DNA of 5,308 nucleotides, from positions 1 through 5,308 of the forward strand of contig JBJHCR010000414.1 in NCBI GenBank assembly GCA_050486105.1, given 5' to 3'. Positions 1 through 5,308 of the stretch are shown here, one piece after another. How positions within the stretch are numbered: position 1 is the first letter of the stretch; every line of letters begins with the position of its first letter. The DNA comes from JAEXNA01 sp050486105 (GTDB lineage: Bacteria; Vulcanimicrobiota; Xenobia; Xenobiales; JADMJV01). A model generated the notes under the pieces. The model did no database searches. It saw only the letters and a program-made list of their open reading frames with translations, and was not told the origin of the DNA. The position numbers and the translations under genes were made by a program.

Positions 1-229
1 TCCTAGCATTGTCAAACTGCAAGCTCGGTCCAGAGGGCATTCTGATAACGAGGTCGCTGACTCGGACTCCGAATGGTCCGGCCGACAAGGGTTGGTAAAG
101 AATAACGGCTCCCGTCGCGATTTCGGCTTGACGGACTGATCTCTCTACCAAACTGTCGTAAGGAAAGCGCCAAAAGAGCACTAGGATGAAGAGCAGGGCA
201 AATGCGGTTAGCTTGAGCAGTATCCTCAT
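1..229 (-). CDS. gspN: Type II secretion system protein GspN, N-terminal part (gene runs off the left edge)
   Basis: Translating the minus strand from the ATG at 229 gives 76 codons open to the window edge. Residues 1-19 are a short basic start (MRILLK) followed by a hydrophobic segment that serves as a membrane anchor or signal. Next comes RFPYDSLVER (21-30), then a beta-rich stretch with PFGVRVSDLVIRMPSG (52-67). The W-x-FPYD-x-L motif right after the membrane segment and the later PFG-x-x-x-x-D-hydrophobic pattern match my memory of the GspN family found in Leptospira and deltaproteobacterial T2SS clusters, which is related to AsmA-like proteins. Position directly after gspM is where gspN is expected. 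The ATG overlaps the gspM stop as ATGA, and a GGAGG lies 4 bases upstream, so the start is well supported. The role of GspN is poorly known; it is an accessory envelope component, dispensable in some T2SSs. Only the N-terminal part is visible, so family assignment rests on context plus this short stretch. Confidence 0.8.
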   Translation of the reverse strand, partial: MRILLKLTAFALLFILVLFWRFPYDSLVERSVRQAEIATGAVILYQPLSAGPFGVRVSDLVIRMPSGPSLQFDNAR

Positions 230-690
230 CGAGCCTCCGGAACCTTAAGAGAGATATCGAGATCCCAGCGTCCATCCATATCTGAGTCTTGGAGGTCCAT
301 CTTCTCGATGACGAGTCGAACGCGAGTTAGGTTAGACATAAACCGGGCAGCCTGAGAAGGTTGCATTCGACGAAGCTTAACTTGAGCCCCTTGCCCCTGA
401 AGATAGCCGTCGTTAACGACCAGGTTCTGCTCCAATCCGGAGAGAGCGTTATTGGCGACCCAAGTTCGCACGTCGGGGTCCGGAACAGGTGTGGTGAAAG
501 CGGTTCGGGCGACCTGGGGCAGCAAGATCGAGACTTCTTGTCGACTGCTCCTGAGCTTTTCGATACTCGTGCGAGTCTCCTCAATCTTGGCCAATCTCGG
601 AAGAAAGTAGGTCAGCACAAAGAGCAAGAAGACCACGCCAAACGTCGCCACTGCAACAAGGTTTCTATCCCAGGATTTCAAATCCGTCAT
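226..690 (-). CDS. gspM: Type II secretion system platform protein GspM
   Basis: A 154-residue bitopic inner-membrane protein. Residues 1-10 are a polar cytoplasmic tail. Residues 11-30 form one hydrophobic membrane span. Residues 32-60 are charged and heptad-like (KIEETRTSIEKLRSSRQEV), as in the periplasmic coiled coil of GspM and PilO. The C-terminal part (about 70-150) alternates helix and strand, ending VRLVIEKMDLQD and WDLDISLKV, consistent with the small ferredoxin-like domain of GspM. Length fits the family (about 150-170). GspM binds GspL and stabilises it, helping to tie the GspE ATPase to the pseudopilus base. Primary sequence of this family is weakly conserved, so the call depends on topology, length and its place between gspL and gspN. 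The ATG at 690 overlaps the gspL stop as ATGA, and the stop overlaps the gspN ATG the same way, implying translational coupling at both ends. Confidence 0.88.
   Translation of the reverse strand: MTDLKSWDRNLVAVATFGVVFLLFVLTYFLPRLAKIEETRTSIEKLRSSRQEVSILLPQVARTAFTTPVPDPDVRTWVANNALSGLEQNLVVNDGYLQGQGAQVKLRRMQPSQAARFMSNLTRVRLVIEKMDLQDSDMDGRWDLDISLKVPEAR
234..238 (-). promoter_or_regulatory. Ribosome binding site of gspN
   Basis: Read on the minus strand, GGAGG sits 4 bases before the ATG at 229, inside the last codons of gspM. It supports that start and suggests that gspN can be initiated independently as well as by coupling through the ATGA overlap. Confidence 0.6.
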
Positions 691-2030
691 TGTTCTGGCA
701 ACTGCCCCTCAATTTGGAAAATGAAAGTGGAGCCTGCTCCAGGACGGGTCTTGACCTGTTCAACCCCAACCAAGAATTGCTCTAGACCTGTTCTGATATC
801 TTCAGACTGCTTGAGAGAAGTGGCTCTCCCCTCGAGTTTAACTTTGTTTTCTTCAAAAACGATACTGTACAGCATCGCTTCAGATTTACTGGTGACCGCT
901 TCGGCACTCTGCCCGAGAACGTTCATGACCCGGGCCGGTGAAGAGCGATCGACAGCCCTTTGGAGTTCTAGACGCTGTCGGAGCGCGGAGGCCAATTGCT
1001 CTGGATTGAGATTGGTATTTTCGCCGAGAACAGGGGAGACCGCGGCCACCAAGGATTCCTTGAGTTGAATTTCACGGGTCTTCAGCCCACTCAAACGAAG
1101 TTCTGCGGCGCCGGCCATGAGAACCATCAGGATGACTCCCAGTACTAGAGGGGCAAGGCTCAGAGGTCCGCCGCCATCGATAGAGGCGTAGCGGTGTTCC
1201 TGATTCATGCGCAGTTTCATGTTGCCAGGACGCCCTGCTAAAGCTGCTCCGTAGGCCGCAACGTGTTCGCTTGCCGAAAGGGGATCCGGGACAGGAAACG
1301 GCTCGACGTCCACATCTGCTCCCAATTGCTTGCTAAGGAAGGCAAACAACCCAGGGGTCGCACTCCCACCGCCGCAAACCAGGACTCTCTGGTAGGGCAG
1401 GGGGTTCGGGAGCAAGGCCTCTTGGAGAAGCTCAAGAAAAAATTCTCTGACGGAGCGATGCTCAAGACCTTCTTCAATTTTTATGGATTCCGCTTCGTCG
1501 GTGGAACAGCCGGCACATTTTGCGATCTCTTCGGTGAGCTTGTCTCCCCCTCTAAGCAAGACTCTTACGTTGCCGACTTGTCCGTCGTCTAGCCCGCAGA
1601 AAACGGTCTTCGAAGCTCCCAGGTCAATCACTAGGGCGCGCTGGATACCGGAAGCTCGTGCGGCCCTCAAATAGCAGAGCGGTTCGGCTTCGAGATGGGC
1701 CTTCGGGAACAGTTGAAGGACCGGCTCCACAATCTGCTCTGGAGCAACAACGACCCAAGCTTCGTCCCCTCGTTCCACCGAGCCGAAGTGGGCCTGGTCT
1801 AAGGGGAACGGCAGGGAATAGCTGAGTTCTTCGGTGACCACCTGTTGTCGAACTGCTTTATTGGCTTGAGGTAGAAAGACTCTTCGAAAGGTGAGATTCG
1901 AGGAAGACAACGACAAGAATTGGGAAAGCCGGGGGGAAGGCTCGTCCAGGGTAGGTCGTCCGGTCAATACCTGGACTGATACCTCACGAGTGCCAGACCG
2001 CCCCCTATCTATCCCATTAGACCAGAACAA
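687..2030 (-). CDS. gspL: Type II secretion system protein GspL, PilM-like actin-fold domain plus PilN-like periplasmic domain
   Basis: A 447-residue inner-membrane protein that recruits the GspE ATPase. Residues 1-266 form a cytoplasmic actin/PilM-like domain: a degenerate first phosphate loop GIDRG (6-10), a second loop ALVIDLGASKT (132-142), RGGDKLTEEIA (160-170), an adenosine-type loop CGGGSATPGL (219-228), and AAYGAALAG (258-266), which matches the end of the PilM fold. A polar linker leads to one membrane span (about 290-308). A heptad-like segment (about 315-365) and a small ferredoxin-like periplasmic domain (about 380-445) follow, as in GspL and PilN. Thus one polypeptide covers what PilM and PilN do in type IV pili. 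The start is TTG, 4 bases after the gspK stop: the only ATG nearby (TAATGGG) is out of frame and soon stopped, and TTG puts the GID motif at residue 6 as in PilM. A GGGAGG lies 12 bases upstream, rather far. The gene overlaps gspM by 4 bases. Confidence 0.93.
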   Translation of the reverse strand: MFWSNGIDRGRSGTREVSVQVLTGRPTLDEPSPRLSQFLSLSSSNLTFRRVFLPQANKAVRQQVVTEELSYSLPFPLDQAHFGSVERGDEAWVVVAPEQIVEPVLQLFPKAHLEAEPLCYLRAARASGIQRALVIDLGASKTVFCGLDDGQVGNVRVLLRGGDKLTEEIAKCAGCSTDEAESIKIEEGLEHRSVREFFLELLQEALLPNPLPYQRVLVCGGGSATPGLFAFLSKQLGADVDVEPFPVPDPLSASEHVAAYGAALAGRPGNMKLRMNQEHRYASIDGGGPLSLAPLVLGVILMVLMAGAAELRLSGLKTREIQLKESLVAAVSPVLGENTNLNPEQLASALRQRLELQRAVDRSSPARVMNVLGQSAEAVTSKSEAMLYSIVFEENKVKLEGRATSLKQSEDIRTGLEQFLVGVEQVKTRPGAGSTFIFQIEGQLPEQ

Positions 2031-2034
2031 AGTC

Positions 2035-3063
2035 TCAGTATACCTCCCAGCGAATGACTCTTGGATCCCGTTTGTCTCTCAGCACCACAGCCTCAAGACG
2101 GACGGGCCCCGGGAGGCTTGACACCCCAATCCGGAGCCTGAAGAATTCGCTGTTGAATCTGATGAGCCGCCCCAAGCGAAAGAGGAGGTCCTCGTCCATC
2201 ATGGGCAACGCTCTCAGGTCCTCCTCGCTGCTCAGGGAACCTTCCTGCCTTCGACGGATAATTTCTTCCACTAATCCTTCACTCATTTGCTCATCGAGGC
2301 AGAGCAAGATTTCTTTCGGGGCGGTGTTGATGTTGATTTTGCCTTGGGAGTGAAGGCTCAGCCAGTCCGACCAGCGGCTGGGGTTGGCTCTACTCAGTTC
2401 GCTTTCCTGGTTGGCAAAGGTATCCTGGTCGGCTGCTTCAACGTCATCGCCTTGGTTGAACATTGAGGCCGCCCCTCCCAAAAGAGGGAGCGGAGGCGGG
2501 AGCCCGGGGCTTCGCCAGTCCCGAATGTAGATCAATTCCTCAAATGAATCCAACCGACGATTCTTCACCGGCACTGCCGGATCAATAGAGGACTCAGTCC
2601 CGCCGGCCGTAGGCACATTGTCTGGGTCCATCCAGTCGGTGAGAGCGGCAGTGGCGGACTGCCCGGCTAAGCCTTGCCGGTCAAGAAAACGAGCCAAGGC
2701 TTTGGCTAGGGCGTCTTGCTCTTCATTGGGAGCGAACACTTGACCAGGAGGCAAGTTTTCCGGCACCAGGGCATTGACAGGAAAACGACGCTCCTCATCT
2801 TCGATCTCTATTCTAAGGGTTCGACCCTCCCAAATCATCTCTTGGGGGCCGGCAGCCCATAGATCGTCGGCACCATCGACCTCAGCGTCGTCGACTCTCA
2901 GGAGCGCCAATCCGAGTTCCAGAGCTGAGCGGGCCACCTGGTAGTTCGCTTCTCTGCTGTAGGCTCGTCTTTGAAAATTGTCTAGGGCGCTGGTGTCGAG
3001 GGCAAACATGTTGACCAGGGTCACCGCCACAAGCATCAGACCGAGCACGACGATAACTACCAT
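2035..3063 (-). CDS. gspK: Type II secretion minor pseudopilin GspK
   Basis: A 342-residue large minor pseudopilin, thought to cap the pseudopilus tip together with GspI and GspJ. Residues 1-20 are a hydrophobic helix. The soluble part carries the GspK hallmarks in order: IEDEERRFPVNAL (87-99), corresponding to the family's DE-x-x-K-hydrophobic-NLN strand; LTDWMDPDN (141-149), the acidic DWxDxD loop; DSFEELIYI (172-180), the F-x-S-x-x-EL element; GKININTAP (241-249), the strongly conserved strand opening the second helical part; and SEFFRLRI near 305-312 leading to the C-terminal strand. Length is near the family's usual 300-340. Two oddities: the first codon lies at the very start of the hydrophobic helix, so no prepilin leader with a cleavage glycine is present in frame, and residues about 181-240 are a long Pro/Gly-rich then acidic insert. 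The ATG at 3063 overlaps the gspJ stop by 7 bases and has GGAG 7 bases upstream. No ATG, GTG or TTG occurs in frame before the upstream stop. Confidence 0.93.
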   Translation of the reverse strand: MVVIVVLGLMLVAVTLVNMFALDTSALDNFQRRAYSREANYQVARSALELGLALLRVDDAEVDGADDLWAAGPQEMIWEGRTLRIEIEDEERRFPVNALVPENLPPGQVFAPNEEQDALAKALARFLDRQGLAGQSATAALTDWMDPDNVPTAGGTESSIDPAVPVKNRRLDSFEELIYIRDWRSPGLPPPLPLLGGAASMFNQGDDVEAADQDTFANQESELSRANPSRWSDWLSLHSQGKININTAPKEILLCLDEQMSEGLVEEIIRRRQEGSLSSEEDLRALPMMDEDLLFRLGRLIRFNSEFFRLRIGVSSLPGPVRLEAVVLRDKRDPRVIRWEVY

Positions 3064-3686
3064 CGCCCTGCTCCAATTCCGGGAGTAACATCAAAAACAA
3101 ATCGGTCTTGGGTGGGTGCCGAGCGTTGCAGTCGAACTCGAACCAGTCTAGGAGGCGTTTGCCCTTCCCATTCCTTCTGCCAATCCTGACCGGTGTTCGA
3201 GTACTCCAGGCTGAACATCTCTGCGTTATCTAGCAGTAGACTCCAGCGCCCTTCCTCGTGGTCGTCCAGAGTTCTCATTTCTTCTCGCCGGAATGGGAAC
3301 TCGCGATAAAATAAGCCAATCTTTTGGTCGCCTTCTTCATCAAAGTAGGTTTGGACCTGGTATCCCACTTCCACCACTCCGCGATATTTTCTCCCGGTCA
3401 CAGTAAGGAATCGCAAAGAGTCTCTTCCATTTATGGGGGTTCTCTCTCCGATGAGTCCGATTTCTTTGGGGGGATAGTATAGAGTTCGTAGTTGATAGCG
3501 GAGAGTTTCCACTTCATTAAGGAAGAGATGCCTTTCGGCAGCGACTTTCCGGCCATCTTTGACGAAGCGGGCTACTTGGACCAGCACTGTGGTTATCATG
3601 GTGTACACCAGCACCACCAGACCCAATGTGATCATCATTTCCATCAGGGTAATCCCGAAGCTCTGAGTTCTGTCTCTCTGAGTCAT
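3057..3686 (-). CDS. gspJ: Type II secretion minor pseudopilin GspJ
   Basis: A 209-residue minor pseudopilin of the tip complex. The N-terminus is a class III signal: a basic leader MTQRDRTQSFG (1-11), predicted prepilin peptidase cut between G11 and I12, then ITLMEMMITLGLVVL with glutamate at mature position +5 (E16), the residue used in pseudopilin assembly. The hydrophobic helix runs to about residue 36. The remainder is the beta-rich GspJ fold, with a YQLRTLYYPP region (64-73), a strand-rich middle including VVEVGYQVQTYFDEEGDQKIG (104-124 region), LLDNAEMFSLEYSN (151-164), and the late P-P-R-LVRVRLQ strand (178-187) typical of GspJ. Length suits the family (about 200). The ATG at 3686 overlaps the last base of the gspI stop (TGATG), with AAGAG 4 bases upstream. 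The stop overlaps the start of gspK by 7 bases. Confidence 0.94.
   Translation of the reverse strand: MTQRDRTQSFGITLMEMMITLGLVVLVYTMITTVLVQVARFVKDGRKVAAERHLFLNEVETLRYQLRTLYYPPKEIGLIGERTPINGRDSLRFLTVTGRKYRGVVEVGYQVQTYFDEEGDQKIGLFYREFPFRREEMRTLDDHEEGRWSLLLDNAEMFSLEYSNTGQDWQKEWEGQTPPRLVRVRLQRSAPTQDRFVFDVTPGIGAGRW
3071..3074 (-). promoter_or_regulatory. Ribosome binding site supporting the leaderless gspK start
   Basis: On the minus strand GGAG is followed by 7 bases and then the ATG at 3063, an ideal spacing. It lies in the last codons of gspJ. It favours the ATG at 3063 even though that start leaves GspK without a prepilin leader. The same bases would be coding if the true leader is read in the neighbouring frame from the TTG at 3076. 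Confidence 0.5.
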
Positions 3687-4096
3687 CAGTCTCTTAAAAC
3701 TCTCAATCGATACGCGGAGAGCCGCAAAATGGAGCGTCGCCCGTCCATGGTCACTGACACCTGTTGGACTCGGGGGTCAGCAGTCACCGGCTGCCCCTGT
3801 ATGTTGTAAAGAAACTCTGGAACGTCGATTTCTTCCCCATAGGTGCTCTCGCGAAAACCGATGGGGGCTTCCTTGATTTCGGCTCCATCGTACCCTGTGG
3901 AAAGCTTGATTTCGAGGACTTGGGATGAGTAAAGCAACATCTGGTGGCGCTCTATGGCCCCGGCAACCAAGGACATCTGGAGTCCTACGCTATGAAGGAT
4001 AATGCCGAAGCCAACAGCCGCAATAGCCAAGGCTACCAGGACCTCTACCAGCGTAAAGCCTGATTTCTCAAGGTTTTTATTTTCCTTTCGCTTCAC
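3686..4096 (-). CDS. gspI: Type II secretion minor pseudopilin GspI
   Basis: A 136-residue minor pseudopilin, thought to nucleate the tip complex with GspJ and GspK. The N-terminus is a textbook type IV prepilin signal: a lysine-rich leader MKRKENKNLEKSG (1-13), a predicted cut after G13, and FTLVEVLVALAIAA with glutamate at +5 (E18). The helix is followed by QMLLYSSQVLEIKL (52-65), matching the GspI stretch in which helix 1 leads to the small sheet, and a short beta domain ending VSVTMDGRRSILRLSAYR. Length fits GspI (about 120-140). The start is GTG: two in-frame TAG codons stand immediately before it and no other start codon precedes the leader. The ribosome site is weak (AGGA about 12 bases upstream). 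It is the first gene of the visible operon, with no gspG or gspH in front, and is divergent from the plus-strand gene at 4323. Confidence 0.95.
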   Translation of the reverse strand: MKRKENKNLEKSGFTLVEVLVALAIAAVGFGIILHSVGLQMSLVAGAIERHQMLLYSSQVLEIKLSTGYDGAEIKEAPIGFRESTYGEEIDVPEFLYNIQGQPVTADPRVQQVSVTMDGRRSILRLSAYRLRVLRD

Positions 4097-4210
4097 CTAC
4101 TAAGCATGTCCTAAAGCTTTGACTTGAAACCCTCGTTGAAGGTCGAACGCGAAGGATTAGAGCAACAAAACTTGAGTCCTCAGGTTTCTCTTTTCAGGAA
4201 CCCAATTCTT

Positions 4211-4288
4211 AAGTTTGACAGAGCACTGGCCCAGATCCTCACTCACTCACTGAATGGGCTGAGTTCTCCAAAGTTTGAAAGGGGACTG
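4211..4288 (+). repeat. Imperfect 18-base direct repeat, two copies 60 bases apart
   Basis: The copies are 4211-4228 (AAGTTTGACAGAGCACTG) and 4271-4288 (AAGTTTGAAAGGGGACTG), identical at 15 of 18 positions with the first eight bases exact. The start-to-start distance is 60 bases, near an integral number of helical turns. The first copy contains the TTGACA hexamer; the second lies about 35 bases before the ATG at 4323. They could be binding sites for one regulator, but two copies alone do not establish this. Confidence 0.5.
4215..4243 (+). promoter_or_regulatory. Weak candidate sigma-70 promoter for the plus-strand gene
   Basis: TTGACA at 4215-4220 is a perfect -35 consensus on the plus strand, 103 bases before the ATG at 4323. 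At 17-base spacing the -10 hexamer would be CTCACT, which matches TATAAT at only two positions; shifting by one or two bases gives nothing better. An activator-dependent promoter could tolerate this, or the hexamer may be a chance match. Confidence 0.25.
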
Positions 4289-4322
4289 CTGGAGGAAGGA
4301 AAGTTCCGGAAAAGAACCGCCC

Positions 4323-5308
4323 ATGATGTCTGTCAGGATTTTACTCATCGCCCTTTCTGTGTCGCTGGTATTCAGCAGTTCAGCCTTTGCACGCCCAGAG
4401 ATGAGCGAGGCGGACAATTTAGCCTATCGAGAGATAGTGGCGGCTGCAGATACAAGATTTGCTGCCAGTTGGATCGCTGATGCTTATGAGGTCCCCGATC
4501 GAGTTGTGGAAGAACTCTTGTATGGAGGCTATTCTTACTCCGAAACTCTAATCGCCATGGCCTTGATGGGGGAGGGTCTGTCACTCAATGACATCCTTGA
4601 GCAGCGCGGATTTCTCGGAGGAGCTCGCTGGGGTGAAGTCGCCGAAACGCTGGAGCTGGATACCGCAAGTCTACCCACGGAGATAAGAGATCTTCTCTGG
4701 TTTGGACGAAATCAGACCAACCCTCCGGTGCTTCATTTTCTGCCGGATCCTAAGCCTGGAATCAAGAGGGCTCTGGTTCTGCCCCCATTTTCTCCCACTG
4801 TTCCTTCCACCATCACGGTGGATCGTTTCAAATTGAGTCGCCGAGATGTGGAAAACATCCGCAAAGTTCTTCGAGACCCTCTGGGTGTGCCGGACTCGGA
4901 CCTTTTGCTGCCTGCGGGCAAAGGTCTGTATACCGCGGATTGGGTACTAGCCGGCACCGTTTCGTACTTCAAGCCTTTTCCTATGGAGACTCTCTTGGCC
5001 GCTCGCTTAGGTGAAGAATTCAACTGGTCGGAGATAAGTCTGGCTTACGGACTTCGTCCGGACGTTCTCACCTTCGGGCCCCTTTCCGGAATCTATCCGA
5101 TCTTGACAGGCTACCCACCGGAGACAGTCTTGATCGCACGTAAGCGCTCGATTCACCCAAAACGGCTTCCGCTAAGATATGACCTCGAACGGATCACCCC
5201 GGGGGAAAAGCGAGCCTTGCTGCCATTGCTCTATCATCACTATAAGGTTCAGCCAGACGAAGAGACCTTGCTTGAAGAAAGCTCCTTGGAGATCGCAGAA
5301 TTTGGAAT
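4323..5308 (+). CDS. Secreted protein of unknown function with internal helical repeats (3' end beyond the window)
   Basis: Open from the ATG at 4323 through 328 codons to the right edge with no stop, so it is partial. Residues 1-23 are a Sec signal peptide: MMSVR, a hydrophobic core (6-17), then SSSAFA with probable signal peptidase I cleavage at AFA|RP. I do not recognise the mature protein. Residues 45-125 look helical: WIADAYEVPDRVVEELL, GYSYSETLIAMAL (69-81), SLNDILEQRG (87-96), RWGEVAETLELD (102-113). Residues 130-165 are proline-rich and extended (NPPVLHFLPDPKPG). Related elements recur: PMETLLAARLGEEFNWSEIS (220-239) with YGLRPDVL, and GYPPETVLIARKR (263-275). The shared theme is ETL-hydrophobic-A followed by W-x-E-(V/I)-(A/S). 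ATG 4323 and ATG 4326 are adjacent; either gives a good signal peptide. The ribosome site is weak (AAAGA 7 bases upstream), and the better GGAGGAAGGA at 4291-4300 is too far. It may be a periplasmic, outer-membrane or T2SS-exported protein; its neighbourhood is the only hint. Confidence 0.82.
   Translation, partial: MMSVRILLIALSVSLVFSSSAFARPEMSEADNLAYREIVAAADTRFAASWIADAYEVPDRVVEELLYGGYSYSETLIAMALMGEGLSLNDILEQRGFLGGARWGEVAETLELDTASLPTEIRDLLWFGRNQTNPPVLHFLPDPKPGIKRALVLPPFSPTVPSTITVDRFKLSRRDVENIRKVLRDPLGVPDSDLLLPAGKGLYTADWVLAGTVSYFKPFPMETLLAARLGEEFNWSEISLAYGLRPDVLTFGPLSGIYPILTGYPPETVLIARKRSIHPKRLPLRYDLERITPGEKRALLPLLYHHYKVQPDEETLLEESSLEIAEFG

Larger units (their letters stand above)
4097..4322. 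promoter_or_regulatory. Divergent intergenic region between gspI and the secreted-protein gene
   Basis: These 226 bases lie between the start codons of two divergently transcribed genes, so both promoters and any shared operators should be here. Read on both strands, I found no convincing open frame that continues a gene. Contents seen: an exact TTGACA at 4215-4220 (plus strand), an imperfect 18-base direct repeat (4211-4228 and 4271-4288), CTCA repeated three times at 4238-4249, and an 8-base palindrome AAAGCTTT at 4113-4120. On the minus strand I saw no good -35/-10 pair for the gsp operon, and no clear sigma-54 type -24/-12 element on either strand. The regulatory role is inferred from gene orientation. 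Confidence 0.6.

Noticed and set aside
361..1068. A 235-codon open frame on the plus strand, antisense to gspM and gspL
   Set aside because: It lies wholly opposite two well supported genes, has serine- and cysteine-rich low-information composition, and shows no domain or signal. It is the complementary shadow of the real frames.
2882..3100. A 72-codon minus-strand frame overlapping the gspJ end and the gspK start
   Set aside because: After the first 12 residues the translation is arginine/serine-rich shadow sequence. Only its LEQG piece is of interest and is discussed as a possible displaced GspK leader.
226..4096. A type IV pilus assembly (PilM/PilN/PilO type) cluster instead of T2SS
   Set aside because: GspL and GspM resemble PilM-PilN and PilO, but the GspK signature (DWMDPDN and GKININTAP) together with GspI and GspJ is specific to T2SS, and PilM and PilN would be separate genes.
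4238..4251. CTCA tandem run as a possible phase-variation repeat
   Set aside because: Only about three and a half units of four bases; too short to suggest slippage-driven variation.
4124..4480. A 118-codon plus-strand frame from a TTG start across the intergenic region into the secreted-protein gene
   Set aside because: It is in a different frame from the 4323 gene, has no ribosome site or recognisable motif, and overlaps the signal-peptide coding region.
4733..5023. A 96-codon minus-strand frame opposite the secreted-protein gene
   Set aside because: It is antisense to a frame with a signal peptide and repeat structure, and is rich in Arg, Ser and Gly as shadow frames usually are.

Overview
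The window is part of a type II secretion system (T2SS, general secretion pathway) locus. Six genes lie head to tail on the minus strand, in transcription order gspI, gspJ, gspK, gspL, gspM and the beginning of gspN, which runs off the left edge. The first three encode minor pseudopilins. They form the tip complex of the periplasmic pseudopilus (with GspH, not seen here). GspL and GspM are inner-membrane platform proteins that link the secretion ATPase GspE to the pseudopilus. GspN is an accessory membrane-anchored protein. The genes overlap by 1 to 7 bases or are separated by 4 bases, so they are almost certainly one translationally coupled transcript.

A divergently transcribed gene on the plus strand starts at 4323 and is still open at the right edge (328 codons visible). 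It has a clear Sec signal peptide and a mature part I do not recognise, with degenerate internal helical repeats. It is the only unfamiliar protein in the window and could be a secreted partner or substrate of the system, but nothing in the sequence proves that.

The 226-base space between the two divergent units (4097-4322) should hold both promoters. It contains an exact TTGACA hexamer without a good -10 partner, an imperfect 18-base direct repeat at exactly 60-base spacing, and a short CTCA tandem run. No RNA genes, mobile elements, CRISPR arrays or convincing terminators were seen.

Organism: a diderm (Gram-negative) bacterium, slightly above 50 percent G+C by eye. The PilM-like GspL with well-kept nucleotide-binding motifs, followed by gspM and a GspN of the FPYD type, resembles T2SS clusters of former deltaproteobacterial lineages (Bdellovibrionota, Myxococcota, Desulfobacterota) and Leptospira more than enterobacterial or Pseudomonas clusters. 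This is a judgement from remembered family features; the genus cannot be read from the window. The main oddities are that gspI, not gspG or gspH, opens the visible operon, that GspK has no recognisable prepilin leader in its own reading frame, and that GspK carries a long acidic insert.
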